A stretch of 64,000 nucleotides of DNA from Actinotalea sp. Marseille-Q4924 (GCF_916618755.1 NZ_CAKAKB010000001.1:845907-909906), one strand, 5' to 3'; shown: positions 28,536 to 37,014, counted from the stretch's first letter. Notes: generated from the sequence alone by a model not told the origin. A program made the numbers and translations.

Positions 28536-29879
28536 GTGCTGACGCCCGGCGAGACGCGGTTCGCGCGCTCGGGCCAGGTCGACATCGCCTACCAGGTCGT
28601 CGGGGAGGGTGAGCGCGACCTCCTCGTCGGGATCGGCTGGGTCTCGCACCTGGAGCTCCTCTGGGAGCTGCCCGAGACCGTGCGGTTCCTCGAGCGCCTC
28701 GGCCGCCTCGGCCGGCTCATCCTCTTCGACGCACGCGGCACGGGCCTCAGCGACCGTCCACCGGGGTCGCCCGCCGTCGAGAAGCTCGTGCCCGACGCCC
28801 TGGCGGTGCTCGACGCCGCGGGGAGCGAGCGGGCCGTCGTCGTCGGCTGGCTGGACAAGGCGGCCCTCGCGATGGCGCTGGCCGCGCACCACCCGGAGCG
28901 CGTCGAGGCGCTCGTGCTCGGCGAGGCGAGCGCGAGCATGCTGGCCCGGCCCGGGCACCCGTGGGGGATGGACCCGGCCGACGGCGAGCGCCTCGCCGCG
29001 GCCGTGGAGTCGGGCGCCTGGGGCACCGGCACGCTCCTGCCCTGGATCGCCCCCGGGGTGGCCGGCGACCCTCGGGTCACCGCGTGGTGGCGCCGCTGGG
29101 AGCGCATGTCGGCGACGCCCAACACGGCCGCGGGCCTGCTGCGGACCCTCGTCGACGTGGACCTGCGCCATCTGCTCCCGGCCGTCCGCGCGCCGGCGCT
29201 GCTCGTGCATCGGTCAGGGACGGGCCTCGTCCCCGCGGCGTCGGTCCGCTGGCTCGCCGACGCGCTGCCGGACGCGCGCGTCGTGGAGCTGGACGGGGCG
29301 GACCTGCCGGCGTTCTTCGGCGACACCGACACGCTCATGGACGAGGTCGAGGAGTTCCTCGGCGGTACCCGCACCGGCTCGGACGCCGACCGCCGCGTGC
29401 TGACGATGCTGGTCACGGACGTCGTCGGGTCCACCGAGCAGGCCGCTCGGCTGGGCGACCGGCGGTGGGACGAGCTGCTCGCGTGGCACCACCGCAGGGT
29501 CCGTGCGCTGCTCGCGCGCCACGGCGGGCAGGAGGTCGACACGGCGGGCGACGGGTTCCTCGCCGTGTTCAACCTCCCGAGCCGCGCCGTGACGTGCGCG
29601 CTGGCGATCCGTGACGACCTCGCCGCCGGCGACGTCACGATCCGGGCCGGCGTCCATGCGGGCGAGGTGGTGCGGGGACCGGCCGAGGTCCGCGGTCTGG
29701 CCGTCCATGTCGCGGCACGGGTCGCCTCCTCGGCGGAACCCGGCGAGGTCCGCGCGACCGCCACGGTGCGCGACCTGCTGCTCGGGACCGACCTGCGGTT
29801 CACGGCGCGCGGGACGGCTGAGCTCAAGGGCGTGCCCGGCCGCTGGGGCCTCTACGCGGCCGACGCGCCCGCCCCGTGA
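28536..29879 (+). CDS. Degenerate alpha/beta-hydrolase domain fused to class III nucleotide cyclase
   Basis: A 447-aa protein. Residues 1-280 are an alpha/beta-hydrolase fold, but the nucleophile elbow reads GWLDK (residues 104-108, Leu at the serine position), the acid site has Thr229 in HRSGTG, and the histidine position is Leu257 in GADLPAFFGD. It is therefore probably a ligand-sensing pseudo-enzyme. Residues 288-440 are a cyclase domain with both metal aspartates (Asp295 in VTDVVGST, Asp339 in AGDGFLAVF) and VHVAARV. Mycobacterial Rv1900c has the same domain order. The start GTG 28536 is chosen by domain boundary; in-frame starts exist upstream inside the antiporter gene. Confidence 0.85.
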   Translation: MLTPGETRFARSGQVDIAYQVVGEGERDLLVGIGWVSHLELLWELPETVRFLERLGRLGRLILFDARGTGLSDRPPGSPAVEKLVPDALAVLDAAGSERAVVVGWLDKAALAMALAAHHPERVEALVLGEASASMLARPGHPWGMDPADGERLAAAVESGAWGTGTLLPWIAPGVAGDPRVTAWWRRWERMSATPNTAAGLLRTLVDVDLRHLLPAVRAPALLVHRSGTGLVPAASVRWLADALPDARVVELDGADLPAFFGDTDTLMDEVEEFLGGTRTGSDADRRVLTMLVTDVVGSTEQAARLGDRRWDELLAWHHRRVRALLARHGGQEVDTAGDGFLAVFNLPSRAVTCALAIRDDLAAGDVTIRAGVHAGEVVRGPAEVRGLAVHVAARVASSAEPGEVRATATVRDLLLGTDLRFTARGTAELKGVPGRWGLYAADAPAP

Positions 29880-29888
29880 CGGGCGGGC
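29867..29888. terminator. GC hairpin on a stop codon between convergent genes
   Basis: GCCCGCCC (29867-29874) and GGGCGGGC (29881-29888) pair perfectly; the loop holds the TGA of the cyclase gene. It lies between convergent genes and has no T-run. Confidence 0.5.
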
Positions 29889-29906
29889 GGCGTCGTGGCA
29901 CCCGCC

Positions 29907-30593
29907 TCAGCCTGCGGCGAGCGCGGTGCCGTACACGCGGGCGCGGTGCGCGGCGAACTTCCGGCGTCCCACGGCGAGCCACATCGCGCGCAGCGGCAGG
30001 GGCAGGTTGGACCGCAGCCACTCCGCACGCTGCGCCGGCGGGATGGTCTCGACGATCCACCCCAGGAGGACGATCAGCCGGTCGCGGGGCACCGCGGCCC
30101 GCCCGTGCTCTCCCAGCTGGTCCCACTCGCGCTGGCTGAGCACGCTGGACGCCGCCGGGAGGATGCGGTCCTCCTCCATCCCCAGGTGGGTCAGCAGCGC
30201 CGCCCGGATCTCGTCGAGGACCTCCGCCACGGCCTCCCGGTCCTCCGCCGAGGCGGACCCCTCCCACCCGGGCAGCACCGTGTGCAGCCGCTCGAGGAGC
30301 GTCCCCACCGTCGCGTGCTGCGATCGCATGAGGCCGACGTGCAGGGCGCACGCCGGGGAGCGCTCCTCCAGCTTGTCCCACAGGATGAGGTCCTCGCCGC
30401 GGTGGTGCCCGTGCAGCACATCGGCCATCTCGCGCACGTGCGCGCCGACGACGGCGGCACGGGCACGGTCACCGGCGGCCACGCCGCGCACGAGGACGGG
30501 TGCGTCGACGAACGCGCGGCGGAAGACCTGGTGGATGTGGATCATGTCCGAGGTGTCGCACCCCGGGCGGTCGGTCTGGGACGTGGTGGTCAT
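29907..30593 (-). CDS. Hemerythrin-like domain protein
   Basis: A 228-aa soluble protein. The N-terminal 160 residues are a hemerythrin HHE-type helical bundle, with His residues at IHQVFRR, VLHGHHRGEDLILW and HLGMEEDRILP that can form a di-iron site. The C-terminal part (WDQLGEHGRAAVPRDR onward) resembles the helical tail of actinobacterial hemerythrins. Probable roles are oxygen, nitric-oxide or iron handling. ATG 30593 is preceded by GAGAGG at 6-base spacing. Monocistronic. Confidence 0.85.
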   Translation of the reverse strand: MTTTSQTDRPGCDTSDMIHIHQVFRRAFVDAPVLVRGVAAGDRARAAVVGAHVREMADVLHGHHRGEDLILWDKLEERSPACALHVGLMRSQHATVGTLLERLHTVLPGWEGSASAEDREAVAEVLDEIRAALLTHLGMEEDRILPAASSVLSQREWDQLGEHGRAAVPRDRLIVLLGWIVETIPPAQRAEWLRSNLPLPLRAMWLAVGRRKFAAHRARVYGTALAAG

Positions 30594-30738
30594 GGCGGCC
30601 TCTCGTGGTCTGCGGGGACCGGTCGCGGTCCCGGGACCACTGTCGGGCGCGGCACCGTTCGTCCGACAGGCACAGCGGCCGCTCACCGGCCGCACACCTC
30701 ACGCTCGCCGACGCGACCGCGTCAGGGCGGCGCCCGTC

Positions 30739-33144
30739 TCAGGAGCGTGCGCCGGCCAGCGCGTAGGCCACGGCGTCGTCGGGCTCCAGGACGCGCCCGG
30801 CCGCCGCGGCCGACGTCATCGCCGCCTCGCCGAGCGCGGACCGTGCCGCCGTCTCGGTCCGCTCCCGCAGCGCGGGGTCGGGCAGGTAGTAGCCGTAGAC
30901 CGAGGAACCGACCCGGTCCCGCAGCCCCACGGACGCACCGAGCAGCGTCGCCGCCCGTCCGTGGTCACCGGCTGCGCCCTCGACCACCGCGAGGCTCTCG
31001 AGGAAGTAGGCCAGGTTGGCCAGGTCGCGGGTCTCCTCCGAGAGCGCGATGCCGTCCAGCAGGTGGCAGCGCGCGTCGCCGTGGCGGCCCTCGGCCAGGG
31101 CCGCCTGGACCATCCCGTAGAGCGCGATGTACGTGCTGAGCCGGTCCCCGCGCTGTCGCGCGGACTCCAGGCCGGGCCGGATCTCCTCGACGGCGCCCGA
31201 GGGGTCGCCCCGGAGCAGGCGCACCGTGCCGAGCCACACGTGGCAGAGGGCCACGACCCAGGTGCTGCCCTCCGACCCGGCGCCGAGGTCGATGGTCGTG
31301 CGGAACCAGTGCTCGGCGAGGGGCAGGTCGCCGCGCGCGAGCGCCACGAGTCCGACGCCGGCGGCGGCGCCGGCCCGAGCGGCGACGTCCTCGACGGAGG
31401 CGGACAGGTCCCACGCGGCCGGCCAGGCGGTGCCGGCCGTCCCGAGGTCGCCCTGCGCGAAGGACAGGGCCGCCACCGTGAGCGTGGCGTGCACGCGGTC
31501 CAGGTCCGGCATGGGCAGCAGGAGCGCCGCCTCGGCCAGCCGACGCCCGCGCAGCAGCCGGCCGCGCATCCACCAGTACGTCCACAGCGCCCACACCATC
31601 GACGCCGCCCGGGCGCCGTCGCCGGTCGTGACCCACCACTCGGCCGCGGCGGCGAGGTTGGCGTCGTCCAGCGCGGCCCGCTCGAGCCACCGGACCTGCT
31701 CCTCGCCCTCGTAGTGGGGAGCGGCCTCCACGGCGAACGCGAGGTAGTGCAGCGCGTGGGCGCGGCGCGCGGCGAGCTCCTCCTCGGGCCCGAGCATGGT
31801 GCGCGCGTGCTGCAGGACGGGCTCGAGCATCCCGTAGCGCGTGCCGCGGTGGTCGCCGTTGCGCACCGTGACCAGCGAGTGCTCGACCAGTCGCTCGAGC
31901 GAGCCGACGGCGTCGTCGAGGTCCGCGCCCACGGCCTCGACGGCGTCCAGGCCGCACCCGCCGGAGAACACCGACAGCCGCCGCAGGAGCGTCTGCTCCT
32001 GCGCCCCGAGCAGCCGGTAGCCCCAGTCGAGGGTCGCGCGCATGGTGCGCTGGCGAGCGGGCAGGTCGCTGGCCCCGTCGCGCGTCATGGCGTCGTCGAG
32101 CCGGTCGAGCAGGGAGGGGGCGTCGAGCACCCGCGCCCGGGCCGCCGCGAGCTCCAGCGCGAGCGGGATCCCGGCGAGGCGCCGGCAGATGGCGGCGACC
32201 GCCGCCGCGTCCGCGTCGCGGGTCCCGAACGACGGCGACACCGCCCGGGCGCGCTCGAGCAGGAGCGTCGCAGCGGGCGAGGACGCGAGGAGCTCGGCGT
32301 CCGCGGCCCGCCCGTCCGGCACGGCGAGCGGCTGCACGGCGTACTCGGACTCCCCGCGCAGCCGCAGCGCCGCGCGGCTCGTGGCGAGGACGACGACGCC
32401 CGGGCAGGACCGGAGGATGCGCGCCACCGTTGCGGGGACGTCGCGCAGGTGCTCGAGGTTGTCCAGGACGAGGAGGATCTCGGACGTCGCGAGGTCCGCC
32501 AGGACGCGGTCGTCGGCGTCGGCGGCCTCCACGACCGTGACGCCCACCGACCGGCCGATGGTCGGCACCACGAGAGCCGGGTCGTCGACCGTCGCCAGCG
32601 GGACGAAGGCGACGCCGTCCCGGTGCTCCGCCGCGACCGCCCCGGCAACGGCCAGGGCGAGGCTCGTCTTGCCGACGCCCCCGGTCCCGGTGAGGGTGAC
32701 GAGCCGCGAGGTCGTCCGCCGCAGCAGCGACGTGACGGCGACGACGTCGTGGTCCCGACCGACCAGCGGTGTGACCAGCGCGGGTATCCCGCGGCGTGAG
32801 GCGGGACCGGGCCCTGCGCCCGCGGCGGACGGGGCAGGCGGGCTCGCGGCGTCGTCCCCGTCGGGGCGAGCGCCCCGTGTGCCACCACCGCGGCGCGGGA
32901 CGGCCGCGGTGAGCGAGCGCGTCGCGGCGTCGTCGAGGGCGAGGGCCGCCGCGAGGGAGCGGACGGTGTGGGGGTAGGGCCGCGTCCGGGTCCCGCGCTC
33001 CAGGGCGCTGACGCCGTGGGCGGTCAGCCCGGCGCGCTCGGCGAGCTCCTCCTGGGTCAGGCCGGCCGACTCGCGCAGGCGGCGCAGCAGCGCGCCGAAC
33101 GGCTCCTGAGCCGTCGTCGCAGCGTGGCCACCCTGCACGTGCAC
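30739..33144 (-). CDS. XRE-type HTH - NB-ARC ATPase - TPR transcriptional regulator
   Basis: An 801-aa regulator. Residues 15-75 are a Cro/C1-type HTH (LTQEELAERAGLTAHGVSAL). Residues 130-430 are a STAND ATPase with Walker A GTGGVGKTS, Walker B ILLVLDNLEHL and LATSRAAL; the rest is TPR-like helices. GTG 33144 lies 8 bases after a GATACT hexamer (33157-33152), so the mRNA is predicted leaderless. The gene is divergent from a secreted-protein gene across a 16-base-arm palindrome (33163-33200) that sits at its own -35 region, suggesting autoregulation. The signal ligand is unknown. Confidence 0.85.
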   Translation of the reverse strand: MHVQGGHAATTAQEPFGALLRRLRESAGLTQEELAERAGLTAHGVSALERGTRTRPYPHTVRSLAAALALDDAATRSLTAAVPRRGGGTRGARPDGDDAASPPAPSAAGAGPGPASRRGIPALVTPLVGRDHDVVAVTSLLRRTTSRLVTLTGTGGVGKTSLALAVAGAVAAEHRDGVAFVPLATVDDPALVVPTIGRSVGVTVVEAADADDRVLADLATSEILLVLDNLEHLRDVPATVARILRSCPGVVVLATSRAALRLRGESEYAVQPLAVPDGRAADAELLASSPAATLLLERARAVSPSFGTRDADAAAVAAICRRLAGIPLALELAAARARVLDAPSLLDRLDDAMTRDGASDLPARQRTMRATLDWGYRLLGAQEQTLLRRLSVFSGGCGLDAVEAVGADLDDAVGSLERLVEHSLVTVRNGDHRGTRYGMLEPVLQHARTMLGPEEELAARRAHALHYLAFAVEAAPHYEGEEQVRWLERAALDDANLAAAAEWWVTTGDGARAASMVWALWTYWWMRGRLLRGRRLAEAALLLPMPDLDRVHATLTVAALSFAQGDLGTAGTAWPAAWDLSASVEDVAARAGAAAGVGLVALARGDLPLAEHWFRTTIDLGAGSEGSTWVVALCHVWLGTVRLLRGDPSGAVEEIRPGLESARQRGDRLSTYIALYGMVQAALAEGRHGDARCHLLDGIALSEETRDLANLAYFLESLAVVEGAAGDHGRAATLLGASVGLRDRVGSSVYGYYLPDPALRERTETAARSALGEAAMTSAAAAGRVLEPDDAVAYALAGARS

Positions 33145-33151
33145 GTCGCCG

Positions 33152-33157
33152 AGTATC
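33152..33157 (-). promoter_or_regulatory. Predicted -10 GATACT, leaderless promoter
   Basis: On the minus strand GATACT ends 8 bases before the GTG at 33144. The -35 region would fall at about 33175-33180, inside the palindrome. Confidence 0.4.
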
Positions 33158-33162
33158 GCCCG

Positions 33163-33200
33163 GACACCACCTGCACGGAAGCAACCGTACGGGTGGTGTT
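33163..33200. promoter_or_regulatory. Large imperfect palindrome, probable operator
   Basis: Left arm 33163-33178 and right arm 33185-33200 match as reverse complements at 13 of 16 positions (core ACACCACC / GGTGGTGT), separated by AAGCAA. It sits between divergent start codons at 33144 and 33283 and overlaps the expected -35 region of the XRE-type regulator. An operator for that regulator is the simplest reading. Confidence 0.55.
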
Positions 33201-33282
33201 CGTGGTGGTCCGTCCCGCCAGGGACCAAGGTCCGATGACGACGGCGCGGCAACCCGGCCCGCCTCGAGACAAGGAGCGCCAC

Positions 33283-33714
33283 ATGCTTCGCCCGAAGATC
33301 CTCCCGACGATCGCCCTGACGGCCGGCCTGGTGGTCACCGGCGCCGGTGCCGCCACGGCCCACGAGTGCTACATCGCCCCCAGGTCGGACAAGGGCGACG
33401 CGGGGGCCGACCGCTCCGCGAACTGGTCCACCCTGCACCTGGAGGAGCTGTACCGGACCGCGCACCTCTTCCTCGGCACCGCACCGCTCACCGACGCCCA
33501 GGTCGCGGAGGCCCTCGTGCTCACCGAGGCGCGGGGCATCCCGACGAGCGTCACGCTGTTCGAGCGGTTCACGATCCCGCGCTCGGCCGCCGAATTGGAG
33601 CGCATGTCGGCCAAGTCGTCCGACGGCAAGGGCGTCGACCACTTCTTCGCCGCCTACGGCGACGCCATCATCGGCATCGTCTTCGAGGTCCTGGCGGAGG
33701 ACGCCCCCGCCTGA
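33283..33714 (+). CDS. Secreted protein of unknown function (143 aa)
   Basis: ATG 33283 follows AAGGAG with 6-base spacing. A Sec signal peptide covers residues 1-27 (basic RPK, hydrophobic ALTAGLVVTGAGA, cleavage after ATA just before HECY). The mature part is about 115 residues, mostly helical, with a single Cys near its N-terminus and ending EVLAEDAPA. No family recognised. A 13-bp hairpin follows the gene. It is divergent from the XRE/NB-ARC regulator across a shared palindrome, so it is probably that regulator's target. Confidence 0.75.
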   Translation: MLRPKILPTIALTAGLVVTGAGAATAHECYIAPRSDKGDAGADRSANWSTLHLEELYRTAHLFLGTAPLTDAQVAEALVLTEARGIPTSVTLFERFTIPRSAAELERMSAKSSDGKGVDHFFAAYGDAIIGIVFEVLAEDAPA

Positions 33715-33726
33715 GCGGTCCTCGTC

Positions 33727-33756
33727 GGCGCCCGCCCGGTCACCCGGGCGGGCGCC
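33727..33756. terminator. Strong hairpin terminator
   Basis: GGCGCCCGCCCGG (33727-33739) and CCGGGCGGGCGCC (33744-33756) form a perfect 13-bp stem with a 4-base loop, 13 bases after the stop of the secreted-protein gene. No U-run follows. Confidence 0.6.
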
Positions 33757-33857
33757 GTCGTCGTCCCGCCGGCTCGTGCCCCGGGCCGAGGGTCACCGGT
33801 CACCACCCGGGTCCTTCGGTCCTTCCAGCACAGGGGCACCGGGCAGAGCATGTCCGG

Positions 33858-34244
33858 ATGGAGACCTTCGAGCCTGGTCGTGCCGTCGCCGACCTCCTGA
33901 CCGTCCGCCGCGTGTTCGGCGAGCCCGTGAGCCGGGACGGCGTCACCGTGATCCCCGTCGCGCGGGTGATGGGCGGCAGCGGAGGGGGCTCCGGCAGCGC
34001 GCCCGCCGCGCGTCGGCCCGAGGACGTGACCGACGCCGGGACCGACGGCGGGACCGCCGACGTCGAGTCGTCCGGCTCCGGCGGCGGCGTCGGGATGCGT
34101 GTCACGCCGGTCGGGGTCTACGTCCTGGACGGGTCGCAGGTGACCTGGCAGCCCGCGCTGGACCTGCAGCGGGTCGTCAGCGGCGGCATGGCGCTCGGCG
34201 CCCTGGCGATCCTCACGGTGCTCGTCGGGATCCTGCGGCGCTGA
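33858..34244 (+). CDS. GerW/YtfJ-family protein
   Basis: A 128-aa protein with the Spore_YtfJ (GerW) plan: VFGEPVSRDGVTVIPVARV, a Gly/Ser-rich linker, GVGMRVTPVGVYVLDG and a C-terminal hydrophobic helix (GALAILTVLVGILRR). GerW acts in Bacillus spore germination, but actinobacteria that do not sporulate carry homologues of unknown role. The C-terminal helix suggests membrane attachment. ATG 33858 is used. It is followed after 52 bases by a leaderless TetR-family gene. Confidence 0.75.
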   Translation: METFEPGRAVADLLTVRRVFGEPVSRDGVTVIPVARVMGGSGGGSGSAPAARRPEDVTDAGTDGGTADVESSGSGGGVGMRVTPVGVYVLDGSQVTWQPALDLQRVVSGGMALGALAILTVLVGILRR

Positions 34245-34284
34245 CGGTCGTCCCGGGGGGCGCGGCGGGCGTGGCCCGGGCGGC

Positions 34285-34290
34285 TACGCT
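34285..34290 (+). promoter_or_regulatory. Predicted -10 TACGCT, leaderless promoter
   Basis: TACGCT ends 7 bases before the TetR-family ATG at 34297. The same GGCTACGCT string occurs in the 34-bp repeats at the right end of the window. Confidence 0.55.
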
Positions 34291-34296
34291 CCCGCC

Positions 34297-34887
34297 ATGA
34301 GCGAGCGGATCGACGCCCGCAGGAACCGCCGGCGCATCGTGGTGGCCGCCTCGGAGGTGTTCCGCGAGGAGGGCGTCGGCGCCGCGCTGGACGTCGTGGC
34401 GCGGCGTGCCGGCGTCGGCCGCGGGACCCTCTACCGGCACTTCCCCGACCGCGCGAGCCTGCTCGCGGCGGTGCTCGAGGAGCGCGTCGAGCTGCTCGAG
34501 AGCTTCGCGGCGGAGCACGAGGGCGAGGACCTCCTCGAGCGCCTCGTCGTGGAGATCTCCTGGTACCAGGCCGACATGCCCGGCCTGGTGGCCGCACTCA
34601 ACGCCTCCGCCGTCGACGCCGAGCGCCTCGCGGCGGTCTCGGCACGCACGGTGGCGATGCTGCGTCGCGCGTACGACGACGCCCGCGCTGCCGGGGGTCT
34701 GCGCGAGGACGTCACGCTCGACGACGTGCTGCTCGCGACCGCCATGGTCGGCGGGGTGGCGAGCGCCGCCTCCGCGCCCGGGGGCGGCGTGGGCCGCGCG
34801 CTCCAGCTCGCCTTCCGGGGACTGCGGTCCGAGGGTCGTCTCGCGGCGCCCGTGCCGCCGGCGGAGCTGCGGTCCTCACCGTCCTGA
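34297..34887 (+). CDS. TetR-family transcriptional regulator
   Basis: A 196-aa regulator. The N-terminal HTH (VVAASEVFREEGVGAALDVV, GVGRGTLYRHFPDRASLL) is standard for TetR proteins, and the C-terminal half is the ligand-binding helical domain. The ATG at 34297 coincides with the transcription start predicted from TACGCT. It converges on larC with a 19-base gap and has no copy of the uronate operator, so it is probably unrelated to that regulon. Confidence 0.9.
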   Translation: MSERIDARRNRRRIVVAASEVFREEGVGAALDVVARRAGVGRGTLYRHFPDRASLLAAVLEERVELLESFAAEHEGEDLLERLVVEISWYQADMPGLVAALNASAVDAERLAAVSARTVAMLRRAYDDARAAGGLREDVTLDDVLLATAMVGGVASAASAPGGGVGRALQLAFRGLRSEGRLAAPVPPAELRSSPS

Positions 34888-34906
34888 CCCCGACGCGGCG
34901 AGGTCG

Positions 34907-35737
34907 TCAGGAGCCGCCCGGGTGGCCGTGCTCGTGCGGGTGCCCGTGGCGGTGACCGTCCTCGCGTGCCGGGGCGTCGTCGTGCTGGTGCGCACGGAGC
35001 GGCGCTGCGCCGTCCGGCGCCGTCCCGACGACCACCCGGACGACGTTGGCGCGTCCGGGGGTGTCCTTCGTGCCGGCCCCGATCCCGAACGTCTCCACCC
35101 GCATCCGGGGCAGGGGACCGCCGCGGACCGCGAGCGAGGTGACGAGGGCGACGCCCGTCGGCGTGGCGAGCTCCCCGTCGCCACCCGCCAGCACGTCCCA
35201 GCCCGGCGTGAGCGCGAGCACCGCCGGCGGCGGGACCGGCAGCGTCCCGTGGTGCGCGCGCACGGTGCCCGAGCCGAGCGCGACGGGGGAGACGACGACG
35301 TCGTCCACCTCGAGCGCCGCCACGCCCGCGCAGCACCCCACGACGTCGGCGATGGCGTCCAGCGCCCCGACCTCGTGGAAGTGGACGTCCTCCGGGGGCA
35401 CGCCGTGGACCCGCCCCTCCGCCCCGGCGAGCCGGGCGAACGTGCGCTGGGCGAGGTCGCGGACGTCGTCCGGCAGCGCTGCGGCGGCGAGCATCTCGCG
35501 GACGACCGTCCACGTCCGGTGCGGCGGGTCCGCCACGAGCACCTCGACGTCCACCTTCGCCGCCCGCAGGCCGGCCCGGACGACGTCGGCCCGGACGAGC
35601 CGGACGGAGCCCGGCAGCACGGCGTCGACCGCGTCCTGCAGCCGGGACAGGGGCACACCGGCGTCCACGAGGGCGCCGAGGAGCATGTCACCGGCGACGC
35701 CCGCGGACGCGTCGATCCAGAGCGTCCGCCCCGTCAC
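34907..35737 (-). CDS. larC: Nickel-pincer cofactor biosynthesis protein LarC, N-terminal half only
   Basis: A 276-aa protein. LarC inserts nickel into the pyridinium-dithiocarboxylate mononucleotide made by LarB and LarE. LarC1 features are clear: SAGVAGDMLLGALVDAGV near the N-terminus, VHFHEVGALDAIADVVG and ETFGIGAGTKD. The chain then ends in a His-rich tail (HRHGHPHEHGHPGG) that could bind nickel. The LarC2 half, fused by programmed frameshift in Lactiplantibacillus plantarum or in frame elsewhere, is absent: a convergent TetR gene starts 19 bases on. GTG 35737 overlaps the stop of larA, so the two are co-translated. Confidence 0.85.
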   Translation of the reverse strand: MTGRTLWIDASAGVAGDMLLGALVDAGVPLSRLQDAVDAVLPGSVRLVRADVVRAGLRAAKVDVEVLVADPPHRTWTVVREMLAAAALPDDVRDLAQRTFARLAGAEGRVHGVPPEDVHFHEVGALDAIADVVGCCAGVAALEVDDVVVSPVALGSGTVRAHHGTLPVPPPAVLALTPGWDVLAGGDGELATPTGVALVTSLAVRGGPLPRMRVETFGIGAGTKDTPGRANVVRVVVGTAPDGAAPLRAHQHDDAPAREDGHRHGHPHEHGHPGGS

Positions 35738-37014
35738 GTCGAGGGCAGCGCGCGCAGCCGGTGCAGGACCTCGCCGGCCTGCGGCACGACGAGCGTGTCC
35801 GGGTCCAGCGCCCAGGCCTCGGGGTCGACCGCGGCAGGGTCGAGGTAGTCGAGGTTCACGGAGCGGACCACGTCCTCGGGGATGCCCGTCGCGAGGGTCA
35901 CGGTGACGCGGCACTGCTCGCCGTGCTCGTGGTCGTACGTCCCGGCGCCGCGCAGGTGCGTGGAGTGGGCCAGGTCCCCCCACGGGGTGTCCTTGAAGCG
36001 GTCCCACTGCTTCACGAAGTAGTCGCGGCAGTGGTAGCCGATCCGCGCGATCTCGGGGTGCATCACCGAGATCTCGGTGATGTGCGGCGCGTAGAGGACG
36101 ACCTGCCCGCCGTCGGCGACGACGGGCTCGACCTTGTAGAAGCCCTTCGCGCCGGTCCACATGTCCTCGTACTTCTCCGGCACGAGGGACAGGACCCGCC
36201 GGACGGGTGCATCGAGGTAGCGCACGTGCGTCTCGGCGGAGACGTCGGCGGCCGCGGCCCAGGCCTGCTCGGGCCGGCCGAAGGCGGCGGCGTGCAGCTC
36301 GCCGCTCCCGGACCGGACGACGAGGCACAGCGCGTACCGGTCCCCGGGGACCAGCGAGGCGGCCTCGTCGATGAGCGCGCGGACCGGCGTGATGCCGCGC
36401 GTCCCGATGATCTCCACGCTCGAGATGAGCGCGCCGAGCCAGTGCGAGACGTTGATGACGTCCTTGGCGGAGATGCCGGGGAAGAGGTACTTGTTGCCGC
36501 CGGAGAACCCGACGACCTCGTGCGGGAAGACCGGCCCGAGGACGAGCGTGACGTCGTGCTCGACGACCGCACGGTTGATCCGCACGTCGACGGGTCGGAC
36601 CAGCCGGCCCTCGGACAGCTCGCCGAGTCGCTCCGCCCCGATCGTGCCGACGGACACGAACGTCTCCTCCTGCCACCACTCGTGGTTGAGGACCCGCATG
36701 CCCGGGTAGGTCTCCTCCAGCGCGCCCTCGGTGTAGCCGAGGTGGCGGGCGAGGTCGGACTCGCTCATCGGCTGGTGCGTGCCGAGCGCCACGAGCGCGG
36801 TCAGCTGCGTCACGCGGCCGGAGACGGCCGCGTGGAGGGCGCCGAGCAGGAGCGGAAGGGGGCAGCTGCGCGTCCCGTCCGGCACGACGACGCACAGGCT
36901 CCGGCCGTCCAGCGGCACCTGGGCCAGCTGCTCGGTGACGAAGGAGCGGACGGTGGCCTCGTCGAGCACGGCGGTGGGACCGCCGACCAGGGCAGCGGGC
37001 GGGGGAGTGCTCAT
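35734..37014 (-). CDS. larA: LarA-family nickel-pincer-nucleotide racemase/epimerase (proposed D-mannonate/D-gluconate 2-epimerase)
   Basis: A 426-aa protein. LarA-type enzymes invert a 2-hydroxy acid by hydride transfer to a nickel-pincer cofactor covalently held on a lysine. Matching positions are visible: DGTR (Arg48), GTH (His79), HEVVGFSGGNK with His165 and cofactor Lys175, and SHW with His191; spacing between His165, Lys175 and His191 equals that of His174, Lys184 and His200 in lactate racemase. The later segment reads WTGAKGFYK (Lys290) instead of the lactate-racemase YQxxK, so this is a divergent clade. Published LarA homologues include a D-gluconate 2-epimerase; neighbouring uxuB and gluconokinase point to that reaction. 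Regulated by the operator at 37058. Confidence 0.85.
   Translation of the reverse strand: MSTPPPAALVGGPTAVLDEATVRSFVTEQLAQVPLDGRSLCVVVPDGTRSCPLPLLLGALHAAVSGRVTQLTALVALGTHQPMSESDLARHLGYTEGALEETYPGMRVLNHEWWQEETFVSVGTIGAERLGELSEGRLVRPVDVRINRAVVEHDVTLVLGPVFPHEVVGFSGGNKYLFPGISAKDVINVSHWLGALISSVEIIGTRGITPVRALIDEAASLVPGDRYALCLVVRSGSGELHAAAFGRPEQAWAAAADVSAETHVRYLDAPVRRVLSLVPEKYEDMWTGAKGFYKVEPVVADGGQVVLYAPHITEISVMHPEIARIGYHCRDYFVKQWDRFKDTPWGDLAHSTHLRGAGTYDHEHGEQCRVTVTLATGIPEDVVRSVNLDYLDPAAVDPEAWALDPDTLVVPQAGEVLHRLRALPST

Noticed and set aside
34431..35513. A possible LarC2 continuation by frameshift in an alternative minus-strand frame
   Set aside because: The frame beyond larC reads as Arg/Ser/Pro-rich antisense of the TetR gene and has no LarC2-like motif such as NIDDM.
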